Assembly (NCBI GenBank): GCA_020631735.1
Contig: CM036221.1
Span: 16,225,381 to 16,289,380 of the forward strand
Source: Saccharum officinarum
Lineage: Eukaryota > Streptophyta > Magnoliopsida > Poales > Poaceae
Direction: 5' to 3'
Length of the DNA: 64,000 bases
In this document: piece by piece, positions 23,726 through 35,021 of the stretch
How positions within the stretch are numbered: the first letter of the stretch is position 1
Layout of the letters: each line of letters opens with the position of its first letter
Made by a program: the position numbers and the translations under genes
The notes under the pieces: model-generated
Databases searched by the model: none
What the model was told of the DNA's origin: nothing
Seen by the model: the letters and a program-made list of their open reading frames with translations, nothing else

Positions 23726-25605
23726 TGAAAGGTCTTGATGGCTAGAGGGGGGTGAATAACCTTTTAAAAATTTCTACAAAGACAAGCTAAATAAGTTTAT
23801 CAATACAACAAATAGCGAGATGAGAGTTTTGCTTAGCCTACTGGATGTTTGCAAGCCACCTATCCAATTCACAATTCTAGTATAATGGCACTCAACCGCA
23901 CAAGTCAAACCGAGAAGATAACTACAACTACAACTGGCAAGCTACACAAAAGAGCTACTCTAACAAAGCTAACTAGCTAGCAAAGATAACTAAGAAAGTA
24001 ATGCGGAGTTGAGTTAGGAGAGTTTCACCGAGGGGCGAAGTATTGAGCCAACCAATATGATCAACAATGAATACCAAGACAACCGAACATCGGGATCAAT
24101 CAATCACAATATGAAAGTGATGACACGAAGATTTATCCCGAGGTTCACGTGCTTGCCGGCACGCTAGTCCCCGTTGTGTCCCTCTTCACCACGTGGTTCA
24201 GTGGCTAATTGGTCTCACACCGAGCCTCTCAAAAGGCACCACAAGAACCTACCAAATGACAAAAGGTTGCAATGACACGAGCAATTTACTAATGTTGCCT
24301 TTGGCGCTTCGCCGAGGTAGGCACAAACCCCTCACAATCACCGGAGGTGGCCAAGAACAATCACCAACTCTTGCCAACGCCTCCAAGCTGCTCCAAGCCG
24401 TCTAGGTGGCGGCAACCACCAAGAGAAACAAGAATCCCACAGCAAATCAACCAACAAGTGCCAACTAGATGCTATCTCACAATGCAAATGCACTTGGATC
24501 ACTCAATCTCACTTCGAATATGCAAAGAAGCAAGAGAGATGAGTGGGAGGAGAGTTGCTTAGCTCAAAGTGCTCACAAGTATGTCAAATGTCCAAGAGTT
24601 ATAGCCTTGAGCCGGCCAACGAGTATTTATAGACGTACCCCTTCGAATGTAGCCGTTACTCACTTGAAATAGCTGTAGTCGTGCTGACCAGACGCGCTAG
24701 TCCAACTGACCGGACGCGCCGATCACACAACGGCTACTCGTGAAGCATCGACCGGACGCGCTCTATGCAATGACCAGACGCGCTGGGCTCAACCGGACGC
24801 GTTGGTCCCGTAACTGACCGGATGCGCTGGTCAAGCCTGAGCTGCGCACAATGAAACAGCGACCGGACGCGCTGGAGAACTGACCGGACGCCACAGTGCC
24901 AGCGTCCGGTTGGAGTCCAGTAAGCTCCCTGATCGACCGGACGCGTCCGGTCGACAATGACCGGACGCGCCACCGCGTTCGATCAACAAACCGAAACACG
25001 CGAAGACGCTGAACGCTGACCGGACGCGTCCGGTCAAACAGAGACCGCGTCCGGTCCGGCGTCCGGTCACCTCTATGACCTCCGTTCGCCTCCGTTTCTT
25101 TTCCGACTTCCGGCGTAGTAGAAAATAGGCGTTTCAATTCCTCGAAAACGCCTGAACCCTCTCTACCGCCCAAACTCCATCGCCTTCGCAAAAGTGCTAA
25201 CACCACCATGTGATCACGTCATATGCGAGTGTGTTAGCATTTTCTCAATCATTTTTCGAGGCGTTATTAGTTCTATCCAAATGCATATGATTATGAAATG
25301 CACATCTAGAGGCACTTAGGAGTTCAATAGCCGCGTCATTCCCCTCTTTATAGTACGGCTATCTATTCTATAATGTAACCACACCCACTAGGTGTCTTGG
25401 TTACTAAAACACAACCCTTAAGCATATACCTTTGCCTTGATCACGTAGGGTTGCGTCCAAATCCAAGTGTGGCCATCATGATCACCATGTCCATCTTGCC
25501 ACCGACCTTGGAATGTACTAATCCTCGTATGCTACATACAACTTAGGCATAGGATTAGTACTTAGGTATTGTCACTAATTACCAACACCAAACATAGAGC
25601 TTTCA
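23726..25605 (-). mobile_element. Solo LTR of a SIRE-like copia element
   Basis: On the minus strand the element starts TGAAAGCTCTATG at 25605 and ends GACCTTTCA at 23726 (1880 bp). Perfect 5-bp duplications GCTCC flank it (23721-23725 and 25606-25610). No internal region is present, so it is a solo LTR left by LTR-LTR recombination. It is related to but distinct from the LTR of the complete copia element: both share TGAAAGC at the start, a CCGGACGC motif array (here about 24680-25080), a TATA box (TATTTATA at 24623-24630 on the plus strand) with the downstream TTGGCCGG, and the CCCCCTCTAGCC segment near the end. Confidence 0.9.
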
Positions 25606-25610
25606 GCTCC

Positions 25611-25745
25611 TCTCCAACTCCGGCTCCGGCTCTGCTATGGAGGAGCACTGCCAAACGTTTTCCTAGAGTCTGAAGGAGCCTAAAAAGCATAAGAGCCGGA
25701 GCCGTTTTGGAGTCCTTCGAAACAGCTCTGCTTCCTCTGGAGTAG
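25611..25745. mobile_element. Right arm of GC-rich MITE
   Basis: Continues the MITE interrupted at 23725. It contains GGAGCACTGCCAAACG, an imperfect inverted match to CTGTTTGGCAGGGCTCC on the other side, and several GGCTCCGGCTC-like repeats. The exact right end is uncertain. Confidence 0.4.
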
Positions 25746-25842
25746 CCCTTAAGACCGTCTTTTTTTATTTTTTAGCCCTTTTTCGAAAGATTCTCTTAAA
25801 TATGCCCCTGGCGGAAAGATTTCAAAAAATAGACCCTTATCT

Positions 25843-25993
25843 TGGCGCCATGGTCGTCGGCGCCAAGGTAATACGGCATGGCACCAGGGTAACTGGCGCC
25901 AAGACCTTAACGTGTGGCACTGACGTGGCAGGGTCTTGGCGCCACTGTAATTGGCGCCAAGCCTGCCGCCACAGTTCACGACGCCAAGACCCT
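25843..25993. repeat. Cluster of GGCGCC palindromes
   Basis: Five TGGCGCCA-like palindromes occur within about 110 bases (25845, 25858, 25893, 25937 and 25952 vicinity), in both TTGGCGCC and GGCGCCAAG contexts, with degenerate versions beside them. The arrangement resembles subterminal repeats of a DNA transposon. No termini could be fixed. Confidence 0.45.
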
Positions 25994-26810
25994 GTTTTAA
26001 GTGAGATGGACATGTTGGAATTTGTTAAGTCTAAAATTTTACCATGAGATGGACATATGTAAATTTTACCATGACATGGATATTTAAAATTTTGGCTAAG
26101 TCTTTAAATTTACCATGAGATTAAGTCTTTAAATTTTGCTAAGTCTGGAATTTATAAATTTTGGCTAAGTCTTTAAATAACCAAGTCATGGTAAAATTTG
26201 CATATGTCCATCACATGGTAAATTTGAAGACATTTAAAATTTTACCATGACTTGGATATTGCAAAATGGCTTCATGTTGTGGATTTGGATATTTAAAATT
26301 TTACTTGGGGCCAAAATTTAAAGACTTAGCCAAAATTTGCATAAGCCCATCTCATGGTAAAATTTGCATATGCCCATCAAAATTTTACCATGAGATGGAC
26401 ATATGAAAATTTGTTTAAATCTATAAATTTACCATGAGATGGGACGTGTTGGAATTTGTTAAGTCTGAAATTTTACCATGACATTGAAAATTTGATGCTA
26501 TCCCATGTTAGTTGGTATTCTAACATATTCAGGCCGCAGCAAAAATCCTGACTACCTAATTTTACCATGAGATGGACATACAAAGCTCTAAATTAACATG
26601 ACTTGGACCCTAATTTTCCTATGAGATGGACATATAAAATTTTGGCAAAGTCTTAACATTTACCATATGATGGGCAACCTAGAAATTGACTAAGTCTGGA
26701 TTTTTGCTATGATTTGAACATTGACAAATTTAAAATTTTACCATGACTTGGATATTGAAAAAGGGCTTCATGTTTTGGACTTGGATATTTAAAATTTTAT
26801 CTTGACTTGG
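25994..26810. repeat. Degenerate AT-rich repeat field
   Basis: About a dozen copies, in both orientations, of ACCATGAGATGGACATAT or ACCATGACTTGGATATT, mixed with AAATTTTGGCTAAGTCT. No coding potential. Repeats in both directions allow extensive fold-back. Family unknown to me. Confidence 0.6.
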
Positions 26811-27229
26811 ACCTTAATCGGGTCCTTACCATGCCAAATACAAATATTAACATAATTAATCAAACGTCCTTTGTAATGTTACACTCGATGAGGATGTGCC
26901 GGCTGAGAAGGAAAAATTTTTGGGAAAAAAATGTACAGCCTGACACATATTATTTTTATTTGAAATAAGTATACGTCTCGTATTTCGAGGAATCAATCAA
27001 ATTTTAAATTTAACTAGATTTACAAAAATAATATTAATATCTATATTTTAAAATAAGTTTTTTATACAGTACACAACATGACTAATAATCTAATAGTATC
27101 TATAAGGTTAGGTATCATATATATTAGTATTTATAATATATACATATAGATAAATTAAGAGTGACTGATTTCTCTGTGTACTTTATTTCTCAAAGAAAGC
27201 AGTAGCAATAGCAACTGCGTCTTTGCTTT
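26811..27229. other. AT-rich spacer, nothing recognised
   Basis: Low-complexity A/T-rich sequence without open frames, terminal repeats or recognised motifs. Confidence 0.5.
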
Positions 27230-27471
27230 GGGGCTGTTTAGTTGGCAAATTTTTTAGCGAAACGCTACTGTAGCAGTTTCGTTGTTATTTGGTAAATATT
27301 GTTCAATCATGGTCTAATTAGGCTTAAAAGATTTGTCTCGTCCATTTCGTCTAAACTGTGTAATTAGTTTTATTTTTTATCTATATTTAATACTTCATGC
27401 ATGTGTTCAAAGATTCGATGTGACAGAAAATCTGAAAATTTTGGCAAAATTTTTGGCATCTAAATGGTGCC
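27230..27471. mobile_element. Tourist-like MITE
   Basis: Begins GGGGCTGTTTAGTTGG and ends CATCTAAATGGTGCC. The interior is the same as in the other Tourist-like copies of this window (ACTGTAGCAGTTTCGTTG, CTTCATGCATGTG). TTT flanks both sides. The termini are somewhat decayed. Confidence 0.65.
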
Positions 27472-27564
27472 TTTGAATGCATGCCGAAATGAAGCCTGAG
27501 ATGACCACTGGTTCCTCTAGTCCTTCGTCCCATGCGTGTTTGGTTTCTTCTTCCAAGCTTGAGT

Positions 27565-28215
27565 GTCCCATTCAATGTTTGATACATACATAGAATATTA
27601 AATATAAATTAATTATAAAACTAAATGTACATATTGATACTGTTTTGTGAGACGAATTTTTTAAACCTAATTAGTCTATGATTTGACAATATGGTGCTAC
27701 AGTAAATATATGCTAATAACTGATTAATTAAGCTTAATAAATTTATCTCATAGATTACTGACGAATTCTATAATTTTTTTATTAGTATTAAATACCCCGT
27801 GCCATACCCTAAACTTTAGTGCAGCGTGGCGTTTGTTTTCCTGACCGGCTGTTTGGCTGCTGACAGGACTGAAGTGTGCATGCGTGGTGACGAGGCCGCT
27901 GCATGCGTGGCACACCACACGCCAAAGCCATGGATTGATGTGATTTGACGAATCGGATGTTAGGTAGGGTGTTCGTATAGTAATAAGAAAAAACAAATTA
28001 CACATTTCATTAGTAAACCGTAAGATAAATTTATTAAGACTAATTAATTCATCATTAGCATATGTTTATTGTAGTACTACATTGTCAAATTATAGACTAA
28101 TTAGGTTTAAAAAATTCGTCTCGCAAATTAGTCTTAATCTATGTATTTAGTTTCATAAATAGTCTATATTTAATACTTCATGTATATGTCTAAACATATT
28201 GGATGTAACAGGACT
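27565..28215. mobile_element. Foldback MITE-like element
   Basis: The arms at about 27590-27795 and 27975-28200 are inverted relatives of each other. Both contain the GAGACGAATTTTTTAAACC / ATGATTTGACAATATGG core in opposite orientations, around a GC-richer centre of about 160 bp. No coding sequence. The ends are approximate. Confidence 0.5.
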
Positions 28216-28511
28216 AATCTTTAGCCGGGTGAACCAACACCAACAGCGATGCAGAGAGGTTTCACAGTTCAATGCAATCCGTGCCCTTTCCCTTTGGATT
28301 GGAATCTTGGATGGTGCTATGGTGGCGTGGAGGGAACCCAAAGCAAAGACAAACCTGCTGCGCACTTGTCGGAGCATCAGGCCGACCCGTCGGTATGCGC
28401 CTATCGTTATGTCATGTGTCAATGTGTGTGTGCTCGCTCTTCTCACAAGGCACATCAAAAGACCCAAACCAAAATCAGAGACGCTGCCTCTGGTTCCACT
28501 GCCAGCAGTGC
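28216..28511. other. Unrecognised moderately GC-rich spacer
   Basis: Overlapping short frames on both strands (for example 28199-28597 plus and 28153-28467 minus) have no recognisable domain and extend into adjacent MITEs. I do not call a gene. Confidence 0.4.
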
Positions 28512-28514
28512 TTA

Positions 28515-28751
28515 GGCCTGGTTTAGATGAAATTTTTTTTGCAAAATGGCACTGTAGCTCTTTTCGTTGTTATTTGACAAATATTGTCCAAGTCTAATTA
28601 TGTTTAAAAGATTTATCTCGTCCATTTCGTCTAAACTGTGTAATTAGTTTTATTTTTTATCTATATTTAACGCTTCAGACATGTGTCTAAAGATTCGATG
28701 TGACAGAGAATCTGAAAAATTTTGCAAAATTTTCTGAGAACTAAACAGGCC
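28515..28751. mobile_element. Tourist-like MITE with TTA duplication
   Basis: The termini are GGCCTGGTTTAGATG and CTAAACAGGCC. TTA is duplicated at 28512-28514 and 28752-28754, the target-site preference of PIF/Harbinger relatives. It is 237 bp and non-coding. Confidence 0.8.
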
Positions 28752-28836
28752 TTACCTGCTGTCATTCCTCTCTCGATCCTAGCTCGAGGTTGTGGCTACT
28801 GGCATTTGCATTTGTTTCTGCCTTCTCGTCCTCGGC

Positions 28837-29301
28837 CTTGTTTACTTCCTAAATTTTCTCCTAAATTTTACTATGCAAAAAGAAGATTCCCTATCACATT
28901 AAAATGCCGACACATATATGAAGTACTAAATATAGATGAAATCAAAAATTAATTGCATAGTTTTGTTGTACTTTGCGAGACGAACATTTCGAACCTAATT
29001 AATCAATGTTTGGACAATTGTTGGGAAATTGACTTCGTCCAAAAAAAACTCAAGCCCAAACTTTGGAGTATAAAAAATATAAAGTTTTCTAATAAATTTA
29101 CTTGCAGGAAAAGTATAGCGAAGAATGTATTTCGACTTCGTCGTTCAACTTTCGATGATCAACTTCGCCTGACGACTTTGTCGTTCAACTTTCGACGATC
29201 AACTTCGCCTGACGACTTCGTCGTTCAACTTTTGACGTTCAACTTCGCCTGACGACTTCGTCGACATGAAGTTGACTTCGCTGGACGGAGAAGTAAACAA
29301 G
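28837..29301. mobile_element. MITE carrying an internal 40-bp tandem repeat
   Basis: The left end CTTGTTTACTTCCT is mirrored by AGAAGTAAACAAG at the right end. The left half resembles the Tourist-like copies nearby. The right half contains the tandem array at 29131-29250. Confidence 0.55.
29131..29250. repeat. 40-bp tandem repeat, three copies
   Basis: The periods begin at 29131, 29171 and 29211, each of the form GACGACTTCGTCGTTCAACT followed by TTCGACGATCAACTTCGCCT. A partial fourth copy begins at 29251. Within each unit, CGACTTCGTCG and TTCGACGATC are short near-palindromes. Confidence 0.85.
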
Positions 29302-29743
29302 AAAAAGAAGTCTGAATCCAGGGAAAATGACTACTTCACTCTTATATGAAATAAAGAGTGTAAATATTTAGGTCGGGGTAAAATAGTCATTTTATGTAAA
29401 ATACGAAGACTAGGATCCTATAAATACCCCCTCTGACATGTATGGAAAGATCATGAAATAAAGATAACTTTACTCTCAACTTTGTCTTGTCTAAAATATT
29501 TTGATAATTGTGTGAATTGTGTCATTTGACTTGAACTTTTCACCCAACAACAATTATTATCAAATAAAAACAAAATTGCTACAGTATCTTCATGCCCCAA
29601 ATTCAGACCCGAATTCGGGCATCTAAACACGCCCCTCTTTGGCTACGCAGCCGGCGAGCGGAGGTGTGCACATATTCAGATTCATTTTTTTTCTTTTCTT
29701 TCTGCTGTAGCCTGAGCTTGCCTTGCAATCAGGAGGTTCACAG
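29302..29743. other. AT-rich spacer with LTR-promoter-like TATA box
   Basis: CCTATAAATACCCCCT (about 29418-29433), followed by an AATAAAGATAACTTT stretch, resembles a retrotransposon R region, but I cannot find paired LTR ends. Otherwise nothing is recognised. Confidence 0.3.
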
Positions 29744-29854
29744 CCTGCTCGTTTCGCTAGTTTATTGTGGCTGAAAGTACTGTTCGCTGGTTTATTGTGA
29801 GAGAAAACACTGCTGAATGGTTGTTGATTCCGCTGAATAGCTCAAACGAACAGG
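29744..29854. mobile_element. Short MITE with CCTGTTCGTTT termini
   Basis: Starts CCTGCTCGTTTCGCT and ends AGCTCAAACGAACAGG, an inverted repeat with few mismatches. The interior TTATTGTGAGAGAAAACACTG is also found in a fragment at about 30300-30368, a second, degraded copy. Confidence 0.65.
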
Positions 29855-29884
29855 GTGCCAGTGAGTGTATGTGCATGGTATATA

Positions 29885-30125
29885 CTCCTCCGTCCCAAAT
29901 TATTTGTCGCTTGTCGCTTTTGGTTTTCTTGCCGCAAGTTTGACTCAATTTGTAGAAAATACGTACAATATTTATATCTCTAAATAAATTTATTAAAAAA
30001 AACTAATTCAAAGATCTTTCCAATGATACTAATAATGTAACATAAATATTAATGTTTTTTAATATATATTTTGTTAAAGTTCTTTCTCGGGAAGCGAAAA
30101 AATAGATATTTTAGGACGGATGAAG
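29885..30125. mobile_element. Stowaway MITE
   Basis: The termini are CTCCTCCGTCCCAAA and, inverted on the right, CTTCATCCGTCCTAAAA. The flanking TA dinucleotides are at 29883-29884 and 30126-30127. The size (241 bp) and AT-rich interior are typical of the Stowaway (Tc1/mariner) family in grasses. Confidence 0.85.
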
Positions 30126-30127
30126 TA

Positions 30128-31377
30128 CTGGCCTTAAGGTGGTACTAACTTCGTCCCATAAAACATGTAAATCTCGCTTTTCAAGGCTACGCTAGTGAAG
30201 ATGTGAAATTACGCATGTGCCCCTGTTGTCTCCTTCTCAACACATACCTCAAACCCAAAAGAACCATCTAGAATCCTCGCTAGTAGAGTTAACATGCTTT
30301 TCAATTGTGAGAGAAAAACACTGTTCCACGGCTGATAAGCCGTGCTGATAAGCTCAGCCGAACAAGGGGATGATTTCTTGCCACTCCCTTTTCAGTGACC
30401 ACTGTCTTTAAAGCTGAAATGACCCACGAGGGCACCACCGATGAAGACAAATACTCTTAGGCCCGTGAAGCCAGGATAAATGGTTGCCGGGATCGGTACT
30501 TACCGTCACCGGACTAACTTATATGTTGGTATAACATCAAATTGATAAAATAAAAATTGTATGTTGCAGCAAAATAAGTTGTTTGCTGGAACAATGAAGC
30601 GTAAACGTCGTATCCGCTTTCTATGTTCCAATTGTATTACTGAAAAAAAAACAAAAAAAACTTAAGACCTCACACATCAGACTTGATTGTTGATTACCGA
30701 TTGCAGAATTGGATATTTGGGGTACATGGACAGCAGATGGGCAGGGAGAGCTTATCGCAGCGGCCACCGGCCACCGGCAAAGTCGTCGCTGAGATTTGCG
30801 TATTTGAGAGTCGCGGTCCAGAATGAACACGAAGGAGCAGCCGCTAGCGCCCGCGCCGGCGCCGTCAGAAGGACTTATGGATTGCGATGTGAAAACAATG
30901 AAGATCGGAAGATGAAACGGTGACTAGGGTTAGGCTGTAGCGGAGGCCAGAGGCGATGTTTGGCCTTCTGGGCTGCTGTAGTATATCTGCTAGCATCATT
31001 CACTTAATCATCAGTTCATCACGTTGATTCATTGAGACGTTCCATGAAAGGAGAGCTGGGGCTGGGCCATTGGGTGTGCTACTGGGCTTATTCTTGCTCC
31101 TTGCAAACGCTGGAGGGATGGGCTGAGGGCTGAGGCAATACCGCGACAGACTGCTGAGCTGCCAGGGTCACGCGTAATTTTTGCCGGGGTCCAACGTGGC
31201 CAAGAATCGCTGGGTATCAGAGGGCACGACAAAATCGTCGGGGTCGGCTGACCCCGATAGGTGAACCTAGCTTCGCCCCTGCGCCCCCCTTTAGAATACA
31301 GGTTTCTCATAGGAATTTCACAGGAAAACGATGCCTTTAGTTGGCTGATGTCACATGCTGTTGGGATCAAAGGAATA
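30128..31377. other. Intergenic spacer
   Basis: A degraded fragment of the CCTGTTCGTTT MITE lies at about 30300-30368. The rest holds short overlapping frames on both strands that look random. I see no gene, RNA or clear repeat. Confidence 0.4.
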
Positions 31378-31802
31378 AGGGAGAATTGGCTGTGGGACAC
31401 TGCCAAAGCCGAAAATTGGGTGCCACACACCTCCATTCTCGTTATTTGCTGAGGGACACCGCGTTTTCGTTCACTTTGGCCAGCGGACACCGCCGACCGG
31501 CTCCACCCAGTACCGGAGAGAGAAACTTTACGAAATGACGACCGGTGCCCCTGACCCATGTCTGGTTGGACCCAACCGACTGTTGCGAACGGGTCTGGTT
31601 GGACCAGCTTAAGTCCCAGCCGGTCGAGTCTAGATTAGGGTTCAACTCCAGTCCATCCCCGTCCCCAATCCCTTCGTCGCCGCTCCACTTCGCCGCTCCC
31701 GTCGCCGCCGCGCACCATTGACCGCCGCCGCTGAGCTTCTGGAGCACACCCGCCGTTCGTCATGTGTTGCTGAGCTTCGGGAGCACCACCGCGCACAAGG
31801 AG
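31378..31802 (+). other. Candidate Mutator terminal region and 5' UTR
   Basis: From about 31378 the sequence GGGAGAATTGGCTGTGGGAC resembles terminal inverted repeats that precede grass Mutator-like transposase genes, followed by a GC-rich untranslated leader to the ATG at 31803. The other terminus lies beyond the second gap, so the terminal repeat cannot be confirmed. Confidence 0.35.
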
Positions 31803-32687
31803 ATGGCGTCCCCCAGGAAGGACGCCCCATGCCCTGGGTCTCCGCCAAGGGTTCTACCTCAATTCAATTGGATTCGACCAGGGTGAGATTTCTATGCCAC
31901 CCTTACTGCTTTCCCTTAGATGTATGTGTTAGAAAGGTTGCGTTGAGTTTTTTTTTGGATAATTTAGGATGGATCCGGCTAGTGCTTGTAGACTGGCGAT
32001 TAAGGTTCCCGCATATGTAGAGCAAAAACCAGATGGGTTCCGTGATTATCACGTGACTGAGAATTGGATGCGTGCGGTTGACAAGGATACTTTCAATTGG
32101 ATGGGTTTTCATGCATTGCTTGATGAGGAGATTGTCCACGGTCATGATCAGGAACTGCAGGTTACATATTTGGACAAGAACACGAATGAGACAACTCGTA
32201 TAAATTCTGATAGTTCTTTGCTACATGCATTTGATATGTACTGGGACAAGAGGAAGCTGCCAGTGACTGTGGAGGTTGTGGACACTCGAGCTTGGGACAC
32301 TATGGGGAAACAGTTCCCTGATTCTGTTGTTGATGATCCTCCACAGCCATTAGATGTGATTATGCCTGCTGACAATGCTCATAATCCTGATACTGATGCC
32401 ACTCCAGAAGATGCTAATCCAGAAGATGCTACTCCAGAAGTTGATACTCCAGAAGATGAGGCTGAGGGTGAGGTTTAGGATGATGACAGTGATGAGTCTG
32501 ATTTGTCTGATAAGCCTGATGAGGCTAAGGCTGATTCTGATGAAGACTGGGGAGAGAATGATGAAGTGGAGTATGTTGGAGTAGATGATGAGAAAGAGAA
32601 GTACAGGGATAAGATGGCTGATAATGAAGCTGAAGGTGGCTATGCTTATTATCCTGATACTAATGAGGAAGATGGTGACCCACTAGC
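31803..32687 (+). pseudogene. Mutator-like (MULE) transposase gene, 5' part, split by Tekay
   Basis: Candidate exon 1 is 31803-31882, starting at ATG 31803. A GT-AG intron at 31883-31967 joins it in frame to exon 2 at 31968, which opens with MDPASACRLAIKV. The segment FNWMGFHALLDEEI ... SDSSLLHAFDMYW ... VEVVD is the N-terminal domain typical of grass MuDR-type transposases. A long acidic Asp/Glu/Pro linker follows. A TAG at 32476-32478 interrupts the otherwise open frame. At 32688 the Tekay LTR interrupts the gene; the flanking CTAGC here and CTAAC at 57831 form the target duplication, and the frame resumes downstream. The product would be a DNA transposase. The catalytic domain is not present in the window. 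Confidence 0.8.
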
Positions 32688-33179
32688 TGTAACACCCCTG
32701 GGTGTTAAGCATGCATTAGCATTTCAAAGCATAAAGCATTTAGCATCATTTCATGACTAGCATTGCATGAAATATAGCTCTTTTAAATTTAAACTTGAAA
32801 AGCAAATAATTAGAACCCTAACTTTGATGTAAGTGCCAAAAAGGTAGTATACTTTTGGGTATTAGCAATTTTAAATAATCTAGAATAAATTAACATGATT
32901 TTTGGAGCAATTCTTGAATTCAAGTTTTTCTCAAATTTTGTTTTAAAAATATTCTAAACAAATAAATTTTTGATTAACAATTTAGCTTTAAATCCGAAAT
33001 TCAAAATCTATTGAGAATTTTGAAAAATGCCCTACATGAAAGTTGTAGAGAATAAAATTTTGAACAACTTTTATTTTTGGCCAGAATTCTGAAAACCTCT
33101 TTTTCATCGTCAAATTCAAATTTGAAACAAATATAGAAATCTGAAAATTTTATTTATAAAAGAAAAATCGGTTTTTCAC

Positions 33180-33980
33180 TTTAGTGGGCCGCGGCCTCCC
33201 TTTCGGTCCAGTAGCGCTGGCAGCCCGGCCCGCGCCCCGCGCTGGCTTCCTCCCGCGCACGCGCCCGCGCGTGACGCCTTGGCGCCGCGGCAGAGCTCGG
33301 CCGCCGCGTGGCCGAACGCCGACGACGCCGCGCGACATGCGCCCCTGTGGCCCCCGCAGCACCGCGCTCGCTTACCCCCCCTCCGCGCGCTCGTCCGCCT
33401 CGGCTGCTCCCTCCATTCCCTCTTCTCGCCCCGCCAGCAGCAGCAGCGCACCGCCGCGCCATCACCGGCTCCCAGAGCTCCGCCACCGCCGTTCGCGCTC
33501 GTGGCTGCTTCTCCGGCCGATTTCTCCCGGCCTCAGCTCCGCCCCGCTTCCCTCCATCGCGTGCGCGCCTCCACTCCGCCTCTCGAGCTCAGGTGAGGGC
33601 CAATTGGCCGCCCCCTCCTTCACTGCCGCCATGGCCGCCGTTGGCCGGAGCTCCCTGGCCCTTCATGCCTCCTCCGGTCTCGAGCATCCGCTTCCCCTTC
33701 GTCTAGCGGTGCTCGCGCTCGCCTTCTCGGCCGCCCCGTGGCCTGCATTGGCCGGCCGACGAGCTCCAGCGCCGCTGTGCCGCCATCTCCGCCGGCGAGC
33801 CTCCTCCAGAGCTCCCGCGCCGCTCGGAGTTGGTGCGCTGGGTGCGTCTCGGTGCGGGGAGCACGTTGGTGCCCTCCCCGTCGCCGGAGACCTCACCGGC
33901 GACGAGTTCGCCACCGGTCAGCGCCTCCCCCGCGCTGCTCTGGCTGGCCGGTGGGTCCGTTGACCCGTGGGTCCCGCGTG
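33180..33980 (+). other. GC-rich island in Tekay 5' LTR
   Basis: CG-dense sequence with long overlapping open frames on both strands (up to 260 codons). These follow from base composition and are not supported by domains. The start contains GTGGGCCGCGGCC and similar GGGCC boxes seen in plant promoters. The counterpart in the 3' LTR is 54320-55135. Divergence between the LTRs is concentrated here, mostly C/T and G/A differences. Confidence 0.6.
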
Positions 33981-35021
33981 TCAGCGCGTGTGGGTGCACT
34001 GCACCGGGTGTATTCAGCATTTTCACCGGCGAATTTTCAAAAGAATTAAGGAAAATGATTTCTCAAAATTATGAAAAAGCTTTGAAAAATCATATCTCAA
34101 GATTTATAGCTCCAAAAATGATGAAACAAATTTTGAAATGTTCCTCTTGAATAGATCTACTGTTTAAAAATAGCTCATGTTAATTTTGTGACACTTTGCT
34201 GTGCAAATTTATTTAATTGCTATAAATGCTGATATCTTAGAAAATATGTAGTAAATAAAATAATGAAGGGAAAAATGTGATTCTTGTTGCTTTAATCTTT
34301 ATTAGTGATGTACTTTCTAGGAAAAATTTTAGTGAAGCATGTTCTGTGAGAAATTTTTGAAGTGTAGTTCAAATGCTTTTAATTGATAAGAGAGCTAAAT
34401 TTATATAGAACATACATGTGATAATTTTTGTAGTATGTTAGTTTACTGTTAGTAACATAGGAAAAATGTGAAATTTGTTGTTTGATACTTTTTCTAGTAC
34501 AAAATAATTTCATGCTCATATTTAGGCTATAACTTGTTTATTTTGTACAGGCAGTTTTACATATGCAATTCTCATAAAAATTTAGTAGTAGGTTAGTTAG
34601 GGTAAGAGTAATCTACTGTAATTTTTGTAGATTTTTATCTACACGAGAAATAGGTGTTGCTGTGTAACCCTAGTTAAATAGGGAATAAAAGATTATTCTT
34701 TATGAGAAATTAAGAGAAATAAAATATGTTTGGTGTATCTTTAAAGTATCATTATGCCTTGCTGATGTTATGGATGAGTTAGGTTGGTAAGCTTTGGTAG
34801 CTTAGGTTCACTTGTATGTGTAAATAATAGGCTAGCTAATAGAAGAATAAGGTGCATGTTTTAGGGTATATGTTCTTGGATGACGTTGACTACCTTATAG
34901 AAGAAATAGTTATATTCAAACTGCTCATTCCATGTGCTCATCTGCATCTCATGTCATCAAAGCACTCCACCACAATCCGATGCATCACTCGCATGATTAC
35001 TTATGCACTTGCATCATACAG

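Noticed and set aside
31029..31559. 176-codon minus-strand frame upstream of the Mutator gene
   Set aside because: No recognisable domain, and it overlaps the candidate MULE terminal region.
33184..33963. Long Pro/Arg/Ala-rich frames on both strands of the LTR GC island (also 54324-55205)
   Set aside because: Overlapping frames in all directions are expected in CG-rich DNA lacking stops, and the two LTR copies have frame-changing indels.
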